From positions 1 through 64,000 of the forward strand of contig NZ_LMUP01000014.1 in NCBI RefSeq assembly GCF_009765875.1: a DNA stretch of 64,000 nucleotides, written 5' to 3'. The notes beneath the pieces were generated by a model. The model did no database searches. It was not told where the DNA came from and was given only the letters and a program-made list of their open reading frames with translations. A program made the position numbers and the translations under genes. Of this stretch, positions 15,495-24,034 are shown piece by piece. How positions within the stretch are numbered: the first letter of the stretch is position 1; each line of letters begins with the position of its first letter. This DNA is from Pedobacter sp. L105. GTDB taxonomy: Bacteria; Bacteroidota; Bacteroidia; Sphingobacteriales; Sphingobacteriaceae.

Positions 15495-17389
15495 TCGGCT
15501 TTAATTACACTGAGTTTAAGGTGTGAGGCCTCATTGGTCTTAAAATATACCCTGTGGGTAGCTTTTTGGAAATCGGCTTCTGTAGCTTTATAAATATCTA
15601 CAAACTTTTGTGGGTTGCGGTCTACCAGTGGAAACCATGAGCTTTGTACCTGCACCATGATCTTATGGCCTTTCTTAAAACAATGTGAGGCATCCTGCAT
15701 ATCAAATTTAACTTCTGTCACTTCTCCCGGAACCATCGCTTCGGGAGCGGAAAAGCTTTTTCTGAATTTTGAACGCATCACTTCTCCGCGTACCATCAGT
15801 TGGAAACCACCCATCTTTGTACCCGCTATAGGGCTGTCATTTGGTGCATCACCAGGATAAACGTCAATCAGCTTCACCACAAAATCAGCATCCGTACCCG
15901 TAGTGGATACAAAAAGATCTGCCAGCAGGTTACCTGCGATGGTTACATCATTATCCAGCACTTCAGTCTGGTAGACCAAAACATCAGGTCTTGTAGCGGC
16001 AAAACGCTGATCCTCATACATAAAATCACTGCCCCTGTCTATCCTGATCTCCTTGGTATAGGGAACGGGTTTGTTCGGGTCACTGATAAATTCATCAAAG
16101 CTATCTCCTGCTGCTGCTGGGGCTTCAAAAGACAGCTTTCCATTGGCATGGAAATACAGATTTTTCTCCTGTGCTTCCACGGGTGGCCAGGCAGAATATT
16201 TCTTCCACTGGTTGGAACCTGTTTCAAATATGGTAGCTTTAGGCAATTGAGGGTCTGTAGTACCTTTCAGATAATGGTTAAAAAAGGCAAGTTCAATCTG
16301 CTCGCGGAAATAAGGTCCTGTAGCAGAATGAAAACGAATATTCCCCAGGGCATCATTATCTCCCCTTGTCCAGCCGCCATGTATCCATGGGCCCATCACC
16401 AGGTAATTCGGGGATTTTGGCTTATTCTTTTCAATGGCACCAAAGGTTTTTAACGGCCCATAGAGATCTTCCTGATCAAATAACCCGCCTACGGTCATTA
16501 CTGCCGGCTTAATATTTTTGAGATAAGGAACAGGGGTACGGGATTGCCAGAAAGAACTGTAAGACTCATTGTCCATCATTTCATTCCAGATCTCATTTTC
16601 GCCTTTAAAGTATTTTTCATTCGCATTCTTCAGTGGTCCCAGATTTTTATAGAACTCATAAGCATTGGGTGTACCATAAGCAGAAAAAGAAGGGGAGCTT
16701 TCTGGTGTAGGCACTGGCCTCGGTGCACCATAATAAGACAAAAAAGAGAACGTTCCCATCAGAAAAAATGCACCGTTATGGTGTCTGTCATCGCCCATAA
16801 ACCAATCTGTAACCGGTGCTTGCGGTGAAGCTGCTTTTAAAGCAGGATGGGCGTCAATTGTTGTCATGGTGGTATAGAAACCAGGAGCAGAGATGCCCCA
16901 TGTACCTACATTTCCATTGTTATGCGGAATATTTTTGACCAGCCAGTCGATGGTATCATAACTGTCAGAGCTTTCATCGATATCAGTTTTATTCTTTTTA
17001 TGGGGGATATAGGGGCGGGTTGCAACAAACTTTCCTTCAGAAAGATACCTTCCCCTCACATCCTGGTAAACAAAAATATAACCTTCCCTTGCAAAAAGCA
17101 TGGAGGGGCCTAAGCTCAGTTTATACTCGTTTTCTCCATATGGCCCGGCACTGTAAGGCGTACGGTCAAACAGGATCGGATATTTTTTAGTATCATCCTT
17201 CGGTATATAGATGATCGTAGATAATTTTATCCCATCCCGCATAGGGATCATTTTTTCCATCTTGGTATAGTGGTCGCGCACATATGCTGAATCTGCTTTT
17301 TGTGTCGCAGAGCGTTGTGCAAAAGCACCAAAAGACAGCATGGATATCGCTGCAGATAAAATATAAGTTTTTCCGGCTGAAGATTTCAT
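15491..17389 (-). CDS. Exported CocE/NonD family hydrolase (S15 family)
   Basis: This 632-residue protein has a signal peptide (ILSAAISMLSFGAFAQ). It shows the S15/alpha-amino-acid ester hydrolase layout: an N-terminal alpha/beta hydrolase core with PMRDGIKLSTIIYIPKD and RTPYS, and a nucleophile in GTWGISAPGF (Ser at about 167). The distal VMGPWIHGGW supplies the catalytic His, and the C-terminal jelly-roll (VDVYPGD-like LIDVYPGDAPND, MVRGEVMR, HRVYF) completes it. Family members cleave X-Pro dipeptides, glutaryl amides or amino-acid esters; the substrate cannot be decided here. The enzyme is likely periplasmic. The gene is monocistronic and tail-to-tail with the aldose epimerase gene, sharing four bases. 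Confidence 0.87.
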   Translation of the reverse strand: MKSSAGKTYILSAAISMLSFGAFAQRSATQKADSAYVRDHYTKMEKMIPMRDGIKLSTIIYIPKDDTKKYPILFDRTPYSAGPYGENEYKLSLGPSMLFAREGYIFVYQDVRGRYLSEGKFVATRPYIPHKKNKTDIDESSDSYDTIDWLVKNIPHNNGNVGTWGISAPGFYTTMTTIDAHPALKAASPQAPVTDWFMGDDRHHNGAFFLMGTFSFLSYYGAPRPVPTPESSPSFSAYGTPNAYEFYKNLGPLKNANEKYFKGENEIWNEMMDNESYSSFWQSRTPVPYLKNIKPAVMTVGGLFDQEDLYGPLKTFGAIEKNKPKSPNYLVMGPWIHGGWTRGDNDALGNIRFHSATGPYFREQIELAFFNHYLKGTTDPQLPKATIFETGSNQWKKYSAWPPVEAQEKNLYFHANGKLSFEAPAAAGDSFDEFISDPNKPVPYTKEIRIDRGSDFMYEDQRFAATRPDVLVYQTEVLDNDVTIAGNLLADLFVSTTGTDADFVVKLIDVYPGDAPNDSPIAGTKMGGFQLMVRGEVMRSKFRKSFSAPEAMVPGEVTEVKFDMQDASHCFKKGHKIMVQVQSSWFPLVDRNPQKFVDIYKATEADFQKATHRVYFKTNEASHLKLSVIKAD

Positions 17390-17450
17390 AGGGCAAAATA
17401 AACATATTGTTTTAGTATATTTAATCCCCGGAAAAATATTTCTTAGCCTA

Positions 17451-19193
17451 TCATTCTTTCAGGTAATATCCTGAATGCATATTTCTGTCGGGCACCAGGT
17501 TATTCCAGATCATTTTTACGCCGTCATCATCATCTTTATACTTAAACTCAAGCGTCCTGCGGAGCTTATTCACACTGGCGCATTCTTTCGGTGTCAAATA
17601 GAAATCGTTCTCCTGAAAAAATTCCATCAGGCGGTTAAAGTTTCTTCTTAAAAACTTATCTGCCTGAGAAAGGCTGGTTAAAGCCCTGATATGGCGTATG
17701 ATTACAGAGTGTTTCACCTGTGGTTTAAGATCGGGGATCAGATCGATAATGCCATCTTCAGAAATAACCACCAGCACGGTCTGGGCTTTATTCTCCATAT
17801 ACTCATAATATCTTACGGCAGAATTATACCTTGCACCCCTAGAAGAATCCCCGTTTTCTGTTGCGATACCATCCAGGATTACCCCTATAGCGTGGCAGGT
17901 GCAGTCGGTATCAATCAATACAGCACCGTCGATAGATGTGATCTGGTGAATAATATCCTTATTAATCCTGATCGGTTTAATTTTAAAACACTGGCTGCTT
18001 AATCTCACTGCCTCTTTGTTGGCTTCAGAAGAGATAGCCAGGATAGTCCCATGTTTTTGTTTGGTGGCTTCTATGGTAATATCCCACAGCGTATTCAGCC
18101 TGCTCTTATCAATTCCGGTGAATAATCTTTTCAGGTTGGAATAGAACTTTTCCCTGCTGATTTTCTCATTGTAAAGGTCGGGCATCCTGAAAGCCACGGC
18201 GATCATGATGTTCTCATGGTGCACTACTTCCCAATGAAAATGTTTAGTGAAATTAACAATAAAGAGCGACTCATCATGGTGGTTATATTTACCTGTCAGC
18301 TGGCAAAGGCCATAGATCAGTGCCGAATCGCAAAGGATCAGCTGTTTGTTATCTGCCAGTTCCAGGAACTTACGTACTTTTCTGAAATCTTTGATATGAA
18401 TAGGCTTTTCCAGTTCCATCGTAATTTTCACGTTTTGATGGTCTTTATGGGCAATCACCATTTTTCCAAATCCTTCGGCACCTTCATACTTTAACGAAGA
18501 AATGGTATTACAGGCATCAAATAAAACGTGTAGTCCATTCGGGTTCTGTCCGGCCATAGAAATGGTGGTCATAAAATGATGCCCTGCCTTACTCACCAGT
18601 TCATCCCTGCTCTTGTTCAGAACATTAAAGTCCGATTGTGATTTTGCGGTCAGCGCATTTGCACTGGCATCCAGAAAAACGTTGATCACACTTTCTATAA
18701 AAGAGCGGCTTAGCTTTTGCCCGGACGAATGCCTGTCTTTGGTCAGGTAATAATAGGTATTCAGAACCCTTTTATTCAATTCTGTCACTACATAGACCAG
18801 GTAACCCTCAATATATACCGGGAAAGAGATGAAATTCTCATTGTCTTTTCCATTTACATGGCTGCGCAGTGTTTTTTGTACTTCAGTAGTATAGGTCATA
18901 TTTAAATGACCCATATTATCATTGTCGGCAGGCGGCTGTTCCTGCTGGATCTGGAGGTTGTACTGCAGGGAAAGGGCCTTAACGGAAATAAAATCCTTAA
19001 CTGTATATTCATCGTCCGGGCATTCCAGTACAATTGCCGGGCGTTCCCTGTCTGGTTTAACCAATATCCCAATCAGGAAAATCTTTGGGGAGAGTCTTTC
19101 GTCCAGGGAATTAAAAAGTTCTTCTGCAGCCAGCTGTAAAGAGATCTGGCAATGCTGCTGATGTTCCCAAATTAAATGATCATTAACATTCAT
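17451..19193 (-). CDS. DisA_N (diadenylate cyclase-like) protein with an N-terminal sensor region
   Basis: This 580-residue soluble protein has a C-terminal DisA_N/DAC-like domain. DGAVLID (about 422-428) corresponds to the DGA motif. RGARYNSA (about 452-459) sits where active diadenylate cyclases have GTRHRAA. TVLVVISEDGIIDLI matches the conserved SEE/SED strand. The roughly 400 residues before it fit the sensor domain class found fused to DisA_N in Bacteroidota (I believe named DACNV). Active DACs make c-di-AMP from two ATP. Here the Arg of RHR is kept but His and the second Arg are Tyr and Asn, so activity or product may differ. The gene is monocistronic, divergent from the MFS gene, with no recognisable effector next to it. 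No TM segment is seen. Confidence 0.72.
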   Translation of the reverse strand: MNVNDHLIWEHQQHCQISLQLAAEELFNSLDERLSPKIFLIGILVKPDRERPAIVLECPDDEYTVKDFISVKALSLQYNLQIQQEQPPADNDNMGHLNMTYTTEVQKTLRSHVNGKDNENFISFPVYIEGYLVYVVTELNKRVLNTYYYLTKDRHSSGQKLSRSFIESVINVFLDASANALTAKSQSDFNVLNKSRDELVSKAGHHFMTTISMAGQNPNGLHVLFDACNTISSLKYEGAEGFGKMVIAHKDHQNVKITMELEKPIHIKDFRKVRKFLELADNKQLILCDSALIYGLCQLTGKYNHHDESLFIVNFTKHFHWEVVHHENIMIAVAFRMPDLYNEKISREKFYSNLKRLFTGIDKSRLNTLWDITIEATKQKHGTILAISSEANKEAVRLSSQCFKIKPIRINKDIIHQITSIDGAVLIDTDCTCHAIGVILDGIATENGDSSRGARYNSAVRYYEYMENKAQTVLVVISEDGIIDLIPDLKPQVKHSVIIRHIRALTSLSQADKFLRRNFNRLMEFFQENDFYLTPKECASVNKLRRTLEFKYKDDDDGVKMIWNNLVPDRNMHSGYYLKE

Positions 19194-19327
19194 AGCTGCT
19201 ATCGTATTTGTTCTAGTAGATATTTTGCTATATTTTCTGTTTTTTAGGAGAATGACTATGTAACAAAGATATTTGAAGTTTTCAAACAGAAATGTTAAAG
19301 AAGGTTAATTAAGAAAATTTAACTTTA

Positions 19328-19335
19328 CTACATTT
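19328..19335 (+). promoter_or_regulatory. -7 box (TACATTTG) of the MFS/gluconokinase operon
   Basis: TACATTTG matches TAnnTTTG and lies about 29 bases before the ATG at 19364. No convincing -33 TTTG is seen at 19-21 bases. It supports the ATG at 19364 over a TTG at 19334 that lies inside the box. Confidence 0.45.
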
Positions 19336-19363
19336 GCGGCTTCAAAAATTCAAATATCAATTA

Positions 19364-20596
19364 ATGGCACCATCCAAATATTCCAAATCAGCACTGGCCG
19401 CAGCTATCCTGGTTGCATCCTTAGGCTATTTTGTAGACATTTACGATCTACTGTTATTCAGTATCGTTCGTGTTCCGAGTTTAAAATCACTAGGCCTTAC
19501 CGGTACACAGCTTACCGATACGGGCATTATGCTGCTCAACATTCAAATGATGGGCTTACTGATCGGCGGTATATTCTGGGGAATGCTGGGCGATAAAAAA
19601 GGCCGTCTATCTGTATTATTCGGCTCTATATTTATCTATTCTATTGCTAATATTGCCAATGGTTTTGTGCATTCTGTAGGGGCTTATTCCCTGTGGCGTT
19701 TTATAGCCGGCCTGGGCCTTGCAGGGGAGCTTGGGGCAGGTGTTACTCTGGTAGCAGAGCTGATGCCAAAGAATAAAAGAGGTTATGCTACTACAATGAT
19801 CACCGGTATAGGTGTATTTGGGGCATTGGTGGCCTACAACGTTGCCGAAGCTTTTGAATGGCGTACTTCGTTTTATATTGGGGGTGGTTTAGGACTGGTT
19901 TTGCTTTTACTGCGTATAGGTGTTGCCGAATCCGGCATGTTCAGCGAATCTAAAGATGCTTCCAACAGGGGTAATTTCCTTGCCCTGTTTAAAAATAAAG
20001 TTACTTTAAACAGATATTTACGGTGTATCCTGATCGGCATTCCACTGTGGTTTGTAGTAGGGGTGCTGATTACTTTTTCACCAGAGTTTGGTAAAGCATT
20101 GGGCGTACAGGGAGATGTAAGTGCGGGGGCAGCAATTGCCTGGGCTTATGGCGGAATCGCAACAGGCGATATCCTGGGCGGGCTGTTAAGCCAGTGGTTA
20201 AAAAGCCGTGTCAAAGTGATGTACCTGTACCTTACCATTTCAGCTATTGCTGTAGTTGTTTATTTTACCCTGCATGGCCTGAGCTTGCAGCATTTTTACT
20301 GGCTGTGTGGTATCATAGGGGTTACCTGCGGATACTGGGTAATTTTTATGACCATTGCCACCGAACAATTTGGTACCAATATCAGGGCTACCGTAACCAC
20401 CACCGTTCCAAACTTTGTACGTGGGGCCGTAGTACCTTTAACCTTACTTTTCCAGTTGCTTAAACATGGATTTAATGGCTCCGTAATTTACTCAGGAGCT
20501 ACCGTTGCAATGATCTGTTTTACCGTTGCCTATCTGGCGCTGAGCAGGATGAAAGACACCTTCTCCAAAGACCTGGATTACGTGGAAGAATTTTAA
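19364..20596 (+). CDS. MFS transporter, probable sugar acid (gluconate-type) importer
   Basis: With the ATG at 19364 the protein has about 410 residues and 12 predicted TM helices. MFS marks include GMLGDKKGRLSVLFG (the loop 2-3 motif D-K-K-G-R) and RFIAGLGLAGELGAG in TM4. The N-terminus (YFVDIYDLLLFSIV) resembles metabolite:H+ symporters. A longer reading from TTG 19334 is less likely because it overlaps a promoter box. The gluconokinase gene starts 23 bases after the stop, so the pair probably imports and phosphorylates gluconate or a related sugar acid. Specificity is inferred only from this neighbour. Confidence 0.82.
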   Translation: MAPSKYSKSALAAAILVASLGYFVDIYDLLLFSIVRVPSLKSLGLTGTQLTDTGIMLLNIQMMGLLIGGIFWGMLGDKKGRLSVLFGSIFIYSIANIANGFVHSVGAYSLWRFIAGLGLAGELGAGVTLVAELMPKNKRGYATTMITGIGVFGALVAYNVAEAFEWRTSFYIGGGLGLVLLLLRIGVAESGMFSESKDASNRGNFLALFKNKVTLNRYLRCILIGIPLWFVVGVLITFSPEFGKALGVQGDVSAGAAIAWAYGGIATGDILGGLLSQWLKSRVKVMYLYLTISAIAVVVYFTLHGLSLQHFYWLCGIIGVTCGYWVIFMTIATEQFGTNIRATVTTTVPNFVRGAVVPLTLLFQLLKHGFNGSVIYSGATVAMICFTVAYLALSRMKDTFSKDLDYVEEF

Positions 20597-20619
20597 TCAA
20601 CTTGACTAACAGCATAAAG

Positions 20620-22110
20620 ATGAATTATATCCTTGGAATTGATATCGGTACCGGAAGCACCAAGGCAGTAGCCGTTGGCGCAGATCACCTGGCTTTTGAT
20701 AGCAGCCAGAATTTTTATCCCACTGATATCCCGCATCCTGGTTATAGTGAACAAAATCCTGAACTGATCTGGCTGGCCTTTCAGCAATGTATACAGGCGA
20801 TCGTGCTGAAGCTGCAATCAAACCCGCAGGCCATTGGTTTAAGCAGTGCTATGCACAGCGTGATTCCCGTGGATGAATACTGTAATGCCCTGGCACCGAT
20901 GATGACCTGGGCAGACAGCCGGAGTTCGGGCATAGCCGACCGGTTACTTGCTGGTTCATTGGGTATGGACCTGTACAAAACTACAGGTACGCCTGTCCAT
21001 TCGATGTCGCCTTTGTGCAAAATCATCTGGATCAGGGAAAACCAGCCTGAATTTTTTAAAACGGTACACAAGTTCATCTCTATTAAAGAATATATCTGGT
21101 ACCGTCTGTTCGGTACTTTTGAAATTGATCATTCCATCGCTTCCTGTACCGGATTGATGGAAGTAGAAACTTTAAACTGGAGTCTCGAAGCATTAACTGC
21201 CGCAGGAATTACTGCTGCTCAGCTATCAACTTTAGTGTCTACAGCTTATGTCAAAAAATATTCGGGTTCGTCCCTTCCTTTCCTGGAACAGGGAACCCCT
21301 TTTGTAATAGGTGCGAGCGATGGCTGTATGGCCAATCTGGGTACCGGGGCAATCACACCGGGCATAGCCGCATTGACCATTGGCACCAGCGGCGCATTAC
21401 GTGTGGCCAGTGATAAGGCTGTTTTTAACGAAAAAGCAATGACCTTCAGTTACCGTCTGGATGAAGATATTTTTATCAACGGAGGACCTGTAAATAATGG
21501 AGGTATTGCGCTGAAATGGCATTTGAAGAACATGCTGGGAAAAGAAGAACTGACCGGAGAGGATTTCTCCGCTGCCCTAAGCCGTATAGAAACGATTACG
21601 CCCGGGGCTGAGGGTTTGATATTTCTGCCTTATTTGCAGGGGGAGCGGGCGCCGATATGGGATTCAGGGAGCTGCGGTACTTTTTTTGGCCTCAGGTTAA
21701 CCCACCATCAGCCTCACTTTACCAGGGCTGTAATAGAAGGTATCTGTTTTGCCCTAAATGATGTATTACAAGCGCTGACAGCCTCCGGGCAGCCTGTCAC
21801 ACAGTTAAATGTAAGCGGGGGATTTGTTTCTTCTAAACCATGGCTGCAGATCATGGCAGATATTACAGGGAAAAAGCTTGTATTAGCCACAGCAGAAGAT
21901 GCTTCGGCAGTAGGTGCAGCTTATCTTGCGGTTAAAGCTATTGGTCTTTCGGCCGTTTATCCTTTACCAGTCAAGGGGGAAGAAACTACTATCCTGCCAG
22001 ATGAAGAAAATCATCAGCACTATCAGACCTATTTTGGCCTGTATCAAAGGTTATATCAGAATTTAAAGGGATTGATGCATGAAGTGTTTGATCTGCAAAG
22101 CAAAGAATAA
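20620..22110 (+). CDS. gntK: FGGY-family gluconokinase
   Basis: This 496-residue kinase starts at ATG 20620 (MNYILGIDIGTGSTKAVAV, the first ATP-binding motif). FGGY signatures are present: SSAMHSVIPVDEYCNAL, TWADSRSSG, FISIKEYIWYRLFG with SIASCTGLMEVETLNW, the catalytic Asp in IGASDGCMANLG, FLPYLQGERAPIWD and the second motif NVSGGFVSSKPWLQIMAD. The pattern and length (about 500) match gluconate kinases of the FGGY type, which make 6-phosphogluconate for the pentose phosphate pathway. Xylulose- or other sugar kinases are alternatives. It is the second gene of an operon with an MFS importer. Confidence 0.8.
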   Translation: MNYILGIDIGTGSTKAVAVGADHLAFDSSQNFYPTDIPHPGYSEQNPELIWLAFQQCIQAIVLKLQSNPQAIGLSSAMHSVIPVDEYCNALAPMMTWADSRSSGIADRLLAGSLGMDLYKTTGTPVHSMSPLCKIIWIRENQPEFFKTVHKFISIKEYIWYRLFGTFEIDHSIASCTGLMEVETLNWSLEALTAAGITAAQLSTLVSTAYVKKYSGSSLPFLEQGTPFVIGASDGCMANLGTGAITPGIAALTIGTSGALRVASDKAVFNEKAMTFSYRLDEDIFINGGPVNNGGIALKWHLKNMLGKEELTGEDFSAALSRIETITPGAEGLIFLPYLQGERAPIWDSGSCGTFFGLRLTHHQPHFTRAVIEGICFALNDVLQALTASGQPVTQLNVSGGFVSSKPWLQIMADITGKKLVLATAEDASAVGAAYLAVKAIGLSAVYPLPVKGEETTILPDEENHQHYQTYFGLYQRLYQNLKGLMHEVFDLQSKE

Positions 22111-22128
22111 ACCTCGTTTTGCAGATCA
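22089..22128. terminator. Weak hairpin at the end of gntK
   Basis: An 11-bp inverted repeat (TGATCTGCAAA, 22089-22099, with TTTGCAGATCA, 22118-22128) encloses an 18-base loop. The left arm lies in the last codons of gntK. It sits in the only 28 bases between two convergent genes. The large loop and lack of a strong T-run make it uncertain. Confidence 0.35.
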
Positions 22129-22138
22129 TAACCTGAAC

Positions 22139-22834
22139 TTATTGCTGGTGTACACCGTTATACGCCTCAATAAGTGATTGAATGGCTTTAACGTCAAAGT
22201 TGTCCATATGCTGAATACGGTTTACCAGGTCATTATCGTCAGACATTTTGTCTAACAGGGTAGTTTTAATGTAGTTATAGTTGGCGTCAGAATTATAAGG
22301 ATCAGGAGTAATTTCCTGCATATCGCCGAAACCTGGTTTTTCAATATAATATAAGGCATGTCTGTCCTGTTGTGGCTGATCATTCCTTCTTCCCCCTCCG
22401 GTTACAAAACTGAGGCCTCCGCCAAAACCAATGCCGCTTCCAAAACCTCCTGTGCCAATACCCAGACCTATAGAGGGCATTACGCGTACGCGGCTGCGTT
22501 TTGGCTGTTCAGGCCCGGCATGTCCGCCCATAGAATATAAATTAATGGCACCGCCTTCTACCAGTTTAAAAAAACGGAAATCCTGTTTTTTATGAATCAC
22601 GAAGGGCATGCTATAATACGTTTCTCCATTCCATAAAAACTGCTTGATATCCTTCGCATTAAACAGCTTCACCTCACCGTCATCGGTTTTGATGCTTACA
22701 GAAATAAAATCCGTCCCCTGTATAGTTCCTCTAATGAAATTGCCATCTTCAATGACAACGGCATCCTGTGCAGCGGCGGTTAAGGTAATGATAGAGAAGA
22801 ATAAAAAAACGGCGAGATATTTTAATGATTTCAT
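22139..22834 (-). CDS. Exported protein of unknown function, glycine-rich
   Basis: This 231-residue protein has a clear signal peptide (YLAVFLFFSIITLTAAAQ). Residues about 25-90 form a small beta-rich module (VVIEDGNFIRGTIQGTDFISVSI, then VKLFNAKDIKQFLWNGETY) resembling modules that store an attribute string. A short glycine-rich segment (about 120-150, GLGIGTGGFGSGIGFGGG) follows, then a helical C-terminus. I do not recognise a family. The gene is monocistronic, convergent with gntK and about 300 bases from the next minus-strand gene. Localisation is probably periplasm or outer membrane. Confidence 0.7.
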   Translation of the reverse strand: MKSLKYLAVFLFFSIITLTAAAQDAVVIEDGNFIRGTIQGTDFISVSIKTDDGEVKLFNAKDIKQFLWNGETYYSMPFVIHKKQDFRFFKLVEGGAINLYSMGGHAGPEQPKRSRVRVMPSIGLGIGTGGFGSGIGFGGGLSFVTGGGRRNDQPQQDRHALYYIEKPGFGDMQEITPDPYNSDANYNYIKTTLLDKMSDDNDLVNRIQHMDNFDVKAIQSLIEAYNGVHQQ

Positions 22835-23082
22835 TTGTGTGGTGTGTCTTTTTTATGTGTGTTGTTTCCAGCCATCAGGCTTATCTTTGATGATTAAACG
22901 ATGACGATTTTCATTCTATTGGAGGGTTAAAGCTCATAATGGTTTAATTCCATCCTGATATTTATTTCTGAGCAAATAACGTAAATACTTGCCTATATGT
23001 TGTTATACCTGGCTCACATATTCTGCTAATTTAACAGATTTAACATTTTAAAAGGGAAGAGGCCAAAATAAAGCGGTTAAAC

Positions 23083-23109
23083 AAAAAAAGCCCCGCATAA
23101 CCGGGGCTT
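23083..23109 (-). terminator. Rho-independent terminator of the small Lys-rich protein gene
   Basis: An 8-bp stem (AAGCCCCG / CGGGGCTT) with a 6-base loop is followed on the minus strand by a run of seven T. It lies 24 bases beyond the stop of the minus-strand gene at 23133. Confidence 0.88.
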
Positions 23110-23132
23110 CTTAATTGATAGTGTTAGTTGAA

Positions 23133-23363
23133 TTATTTTTTCTTAACCGGTGCGGTTTTCTTCACTACCGTAGTTTTTGCAGTGGACTTTGTTACCGTCT
23201 TATTGGCTTTATAGCGCATATCAGGCGTACCATCTTTTTTCAGTACCTGCTTGTTCGCTTTATACCGCATGTCTTTAGTGCCGTCTTTTTTAGTTTGCGC
23301 GAAAGTTCCTGTAGTAGTGAAGGCCATTACAGCCAGCAACATCATGATCAATAGTTTTTTCAT
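23133..23363 (-). CDS. Small exported lysine-rich protein with DGTxDMRYKANK repeats
   Basis: The preferred ATG at 23363 gives 76 residues with a signal peptide (LLIMMLLAVMAFTTTGTFAQ). The mature part is about 56 residues, very basic, and contains two copies of KKDGT.DMRYKANK followed by a Lys/Thr/Val-rich tail ending KKK. Short exported proteins with DGTPDMRYKANK-type units recur in Sphingobacteriales; their function is unknown to me. An upstream ATG at 23393 would add 10 residues ahead of the signal. A strong terminator follows. High charge suggests interaction with a polyanion such as the cell surface or DNA; this is conjecture. Confidence 0.75.
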   Translation of the reverse strand: MKKLLIMMLLAVMAFTTTGTFAQTKKDGTKDMRYKANKQVLKKDGTPDMRYKANKTVTKSTAKTTVVKKTAPVKKK

Positions 23364-23476
23364 ATGGTTATTTTTGTTTTTTAACAATTTCATGTGGTCC
23401 TAAATTGTTTTAAATGAAGCTAGGAAAGATTTATCGAAAAAACAACAGCAGTCGATAAATACTTCAGATCCGCTGT

Positions 23477-23860
23477 TCAGGCCAGGCCTTTTTTATGCAG
23501 CCCAAGGTAATACAGGAAAAAAAGCCCGGATATCAGCTCAAATGCACCAGCTAATGCGGCTATTGGTGCAAACAGACCGGTACAGATACTGGCAAAAATA
23601 GCTATCGAAGCGCCGAATTTTTGAAAAGACGACCATAATATGGCCCTCGAATCAAAGGAAGAAGTCAAATTGGCGTGTATGAGCATGCCCCCAAATATGG
23701 CAATGAACATACCGATAATACCAAAAATTTGTATGGTCGCTAAACTGACCTCGGCGCCTAATAATCTAAGTAAAAATGCAGGGGCCAGGATCTGGGTTAC
23801 GCCGGTGATTAATGTTACAATAGAAATGAGAATAATGATCGGATGAATTAGATTTTTCAT
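23477..23860 (-). CDS. Small integral membrane protein, unknown function
   Basis: This 127-residue protein has four predicted TM helices (about 7-30, 40-63, 78-95, 98-120). The first is IIILISIVTLITGVTQILAP and the last includes ELISGLFFLYYLGL. It resembles small four-helix proteins of the DUF4345/DoxX-like size class, but I cannot assign a family. It has its own upstream region of about 170 bases, divergent from the LuxR-type gene. No cysteine redox motif is present. Confidence 0.65.
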   Translation of the reverse strand: MKNLIHPIIILISIVTLITGVTQILAPAFLLRLLGAEVSLATIQIFGIIGMFIAIFGGMLIHANLTSSFDSRAILWSSFQKFGASIAIFASICTGLFAPIAALAGAFELISGLFFLYYLGLHKKGLA

Positions 23861-24012
23861 AAGATTATCTTTTAGTTCCAGTAATACAGTAATATACTCA
23901 ATTGCCTATTAAAAAGATGTATTTGAGTCAAATAAATGTTTGCACGAACAATATTTCGTGTTATCTAACCAGTATTTCTTAAAAATAAAATAGTTATTTG
24001 TTGTCATTTTTT

Positions 24013-24032
24013 ATATAACATTTTTGTTATAT
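24013..24032 (+). promoter_or_regulatory. 8-bp inverted repeat directly before the LuxR-type gene
   Basis: ATATAACA (24013-24020) and TGTTATAT (24025-24032) flank TTTT. The repeat ends two bases before the ATG at 24035. It could be an operator, perhaps for autoregulation, or an RNA hairpin over the start region. Confidence 0.4.
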
Positions 24033-24034
24033 TT

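Noticed and set aside
15800..16453. 217-residue plus-strand ORF
   Set aside because: It is antisense to the CocE-type hydrolase, has no recognisable fold and low-quality composition.
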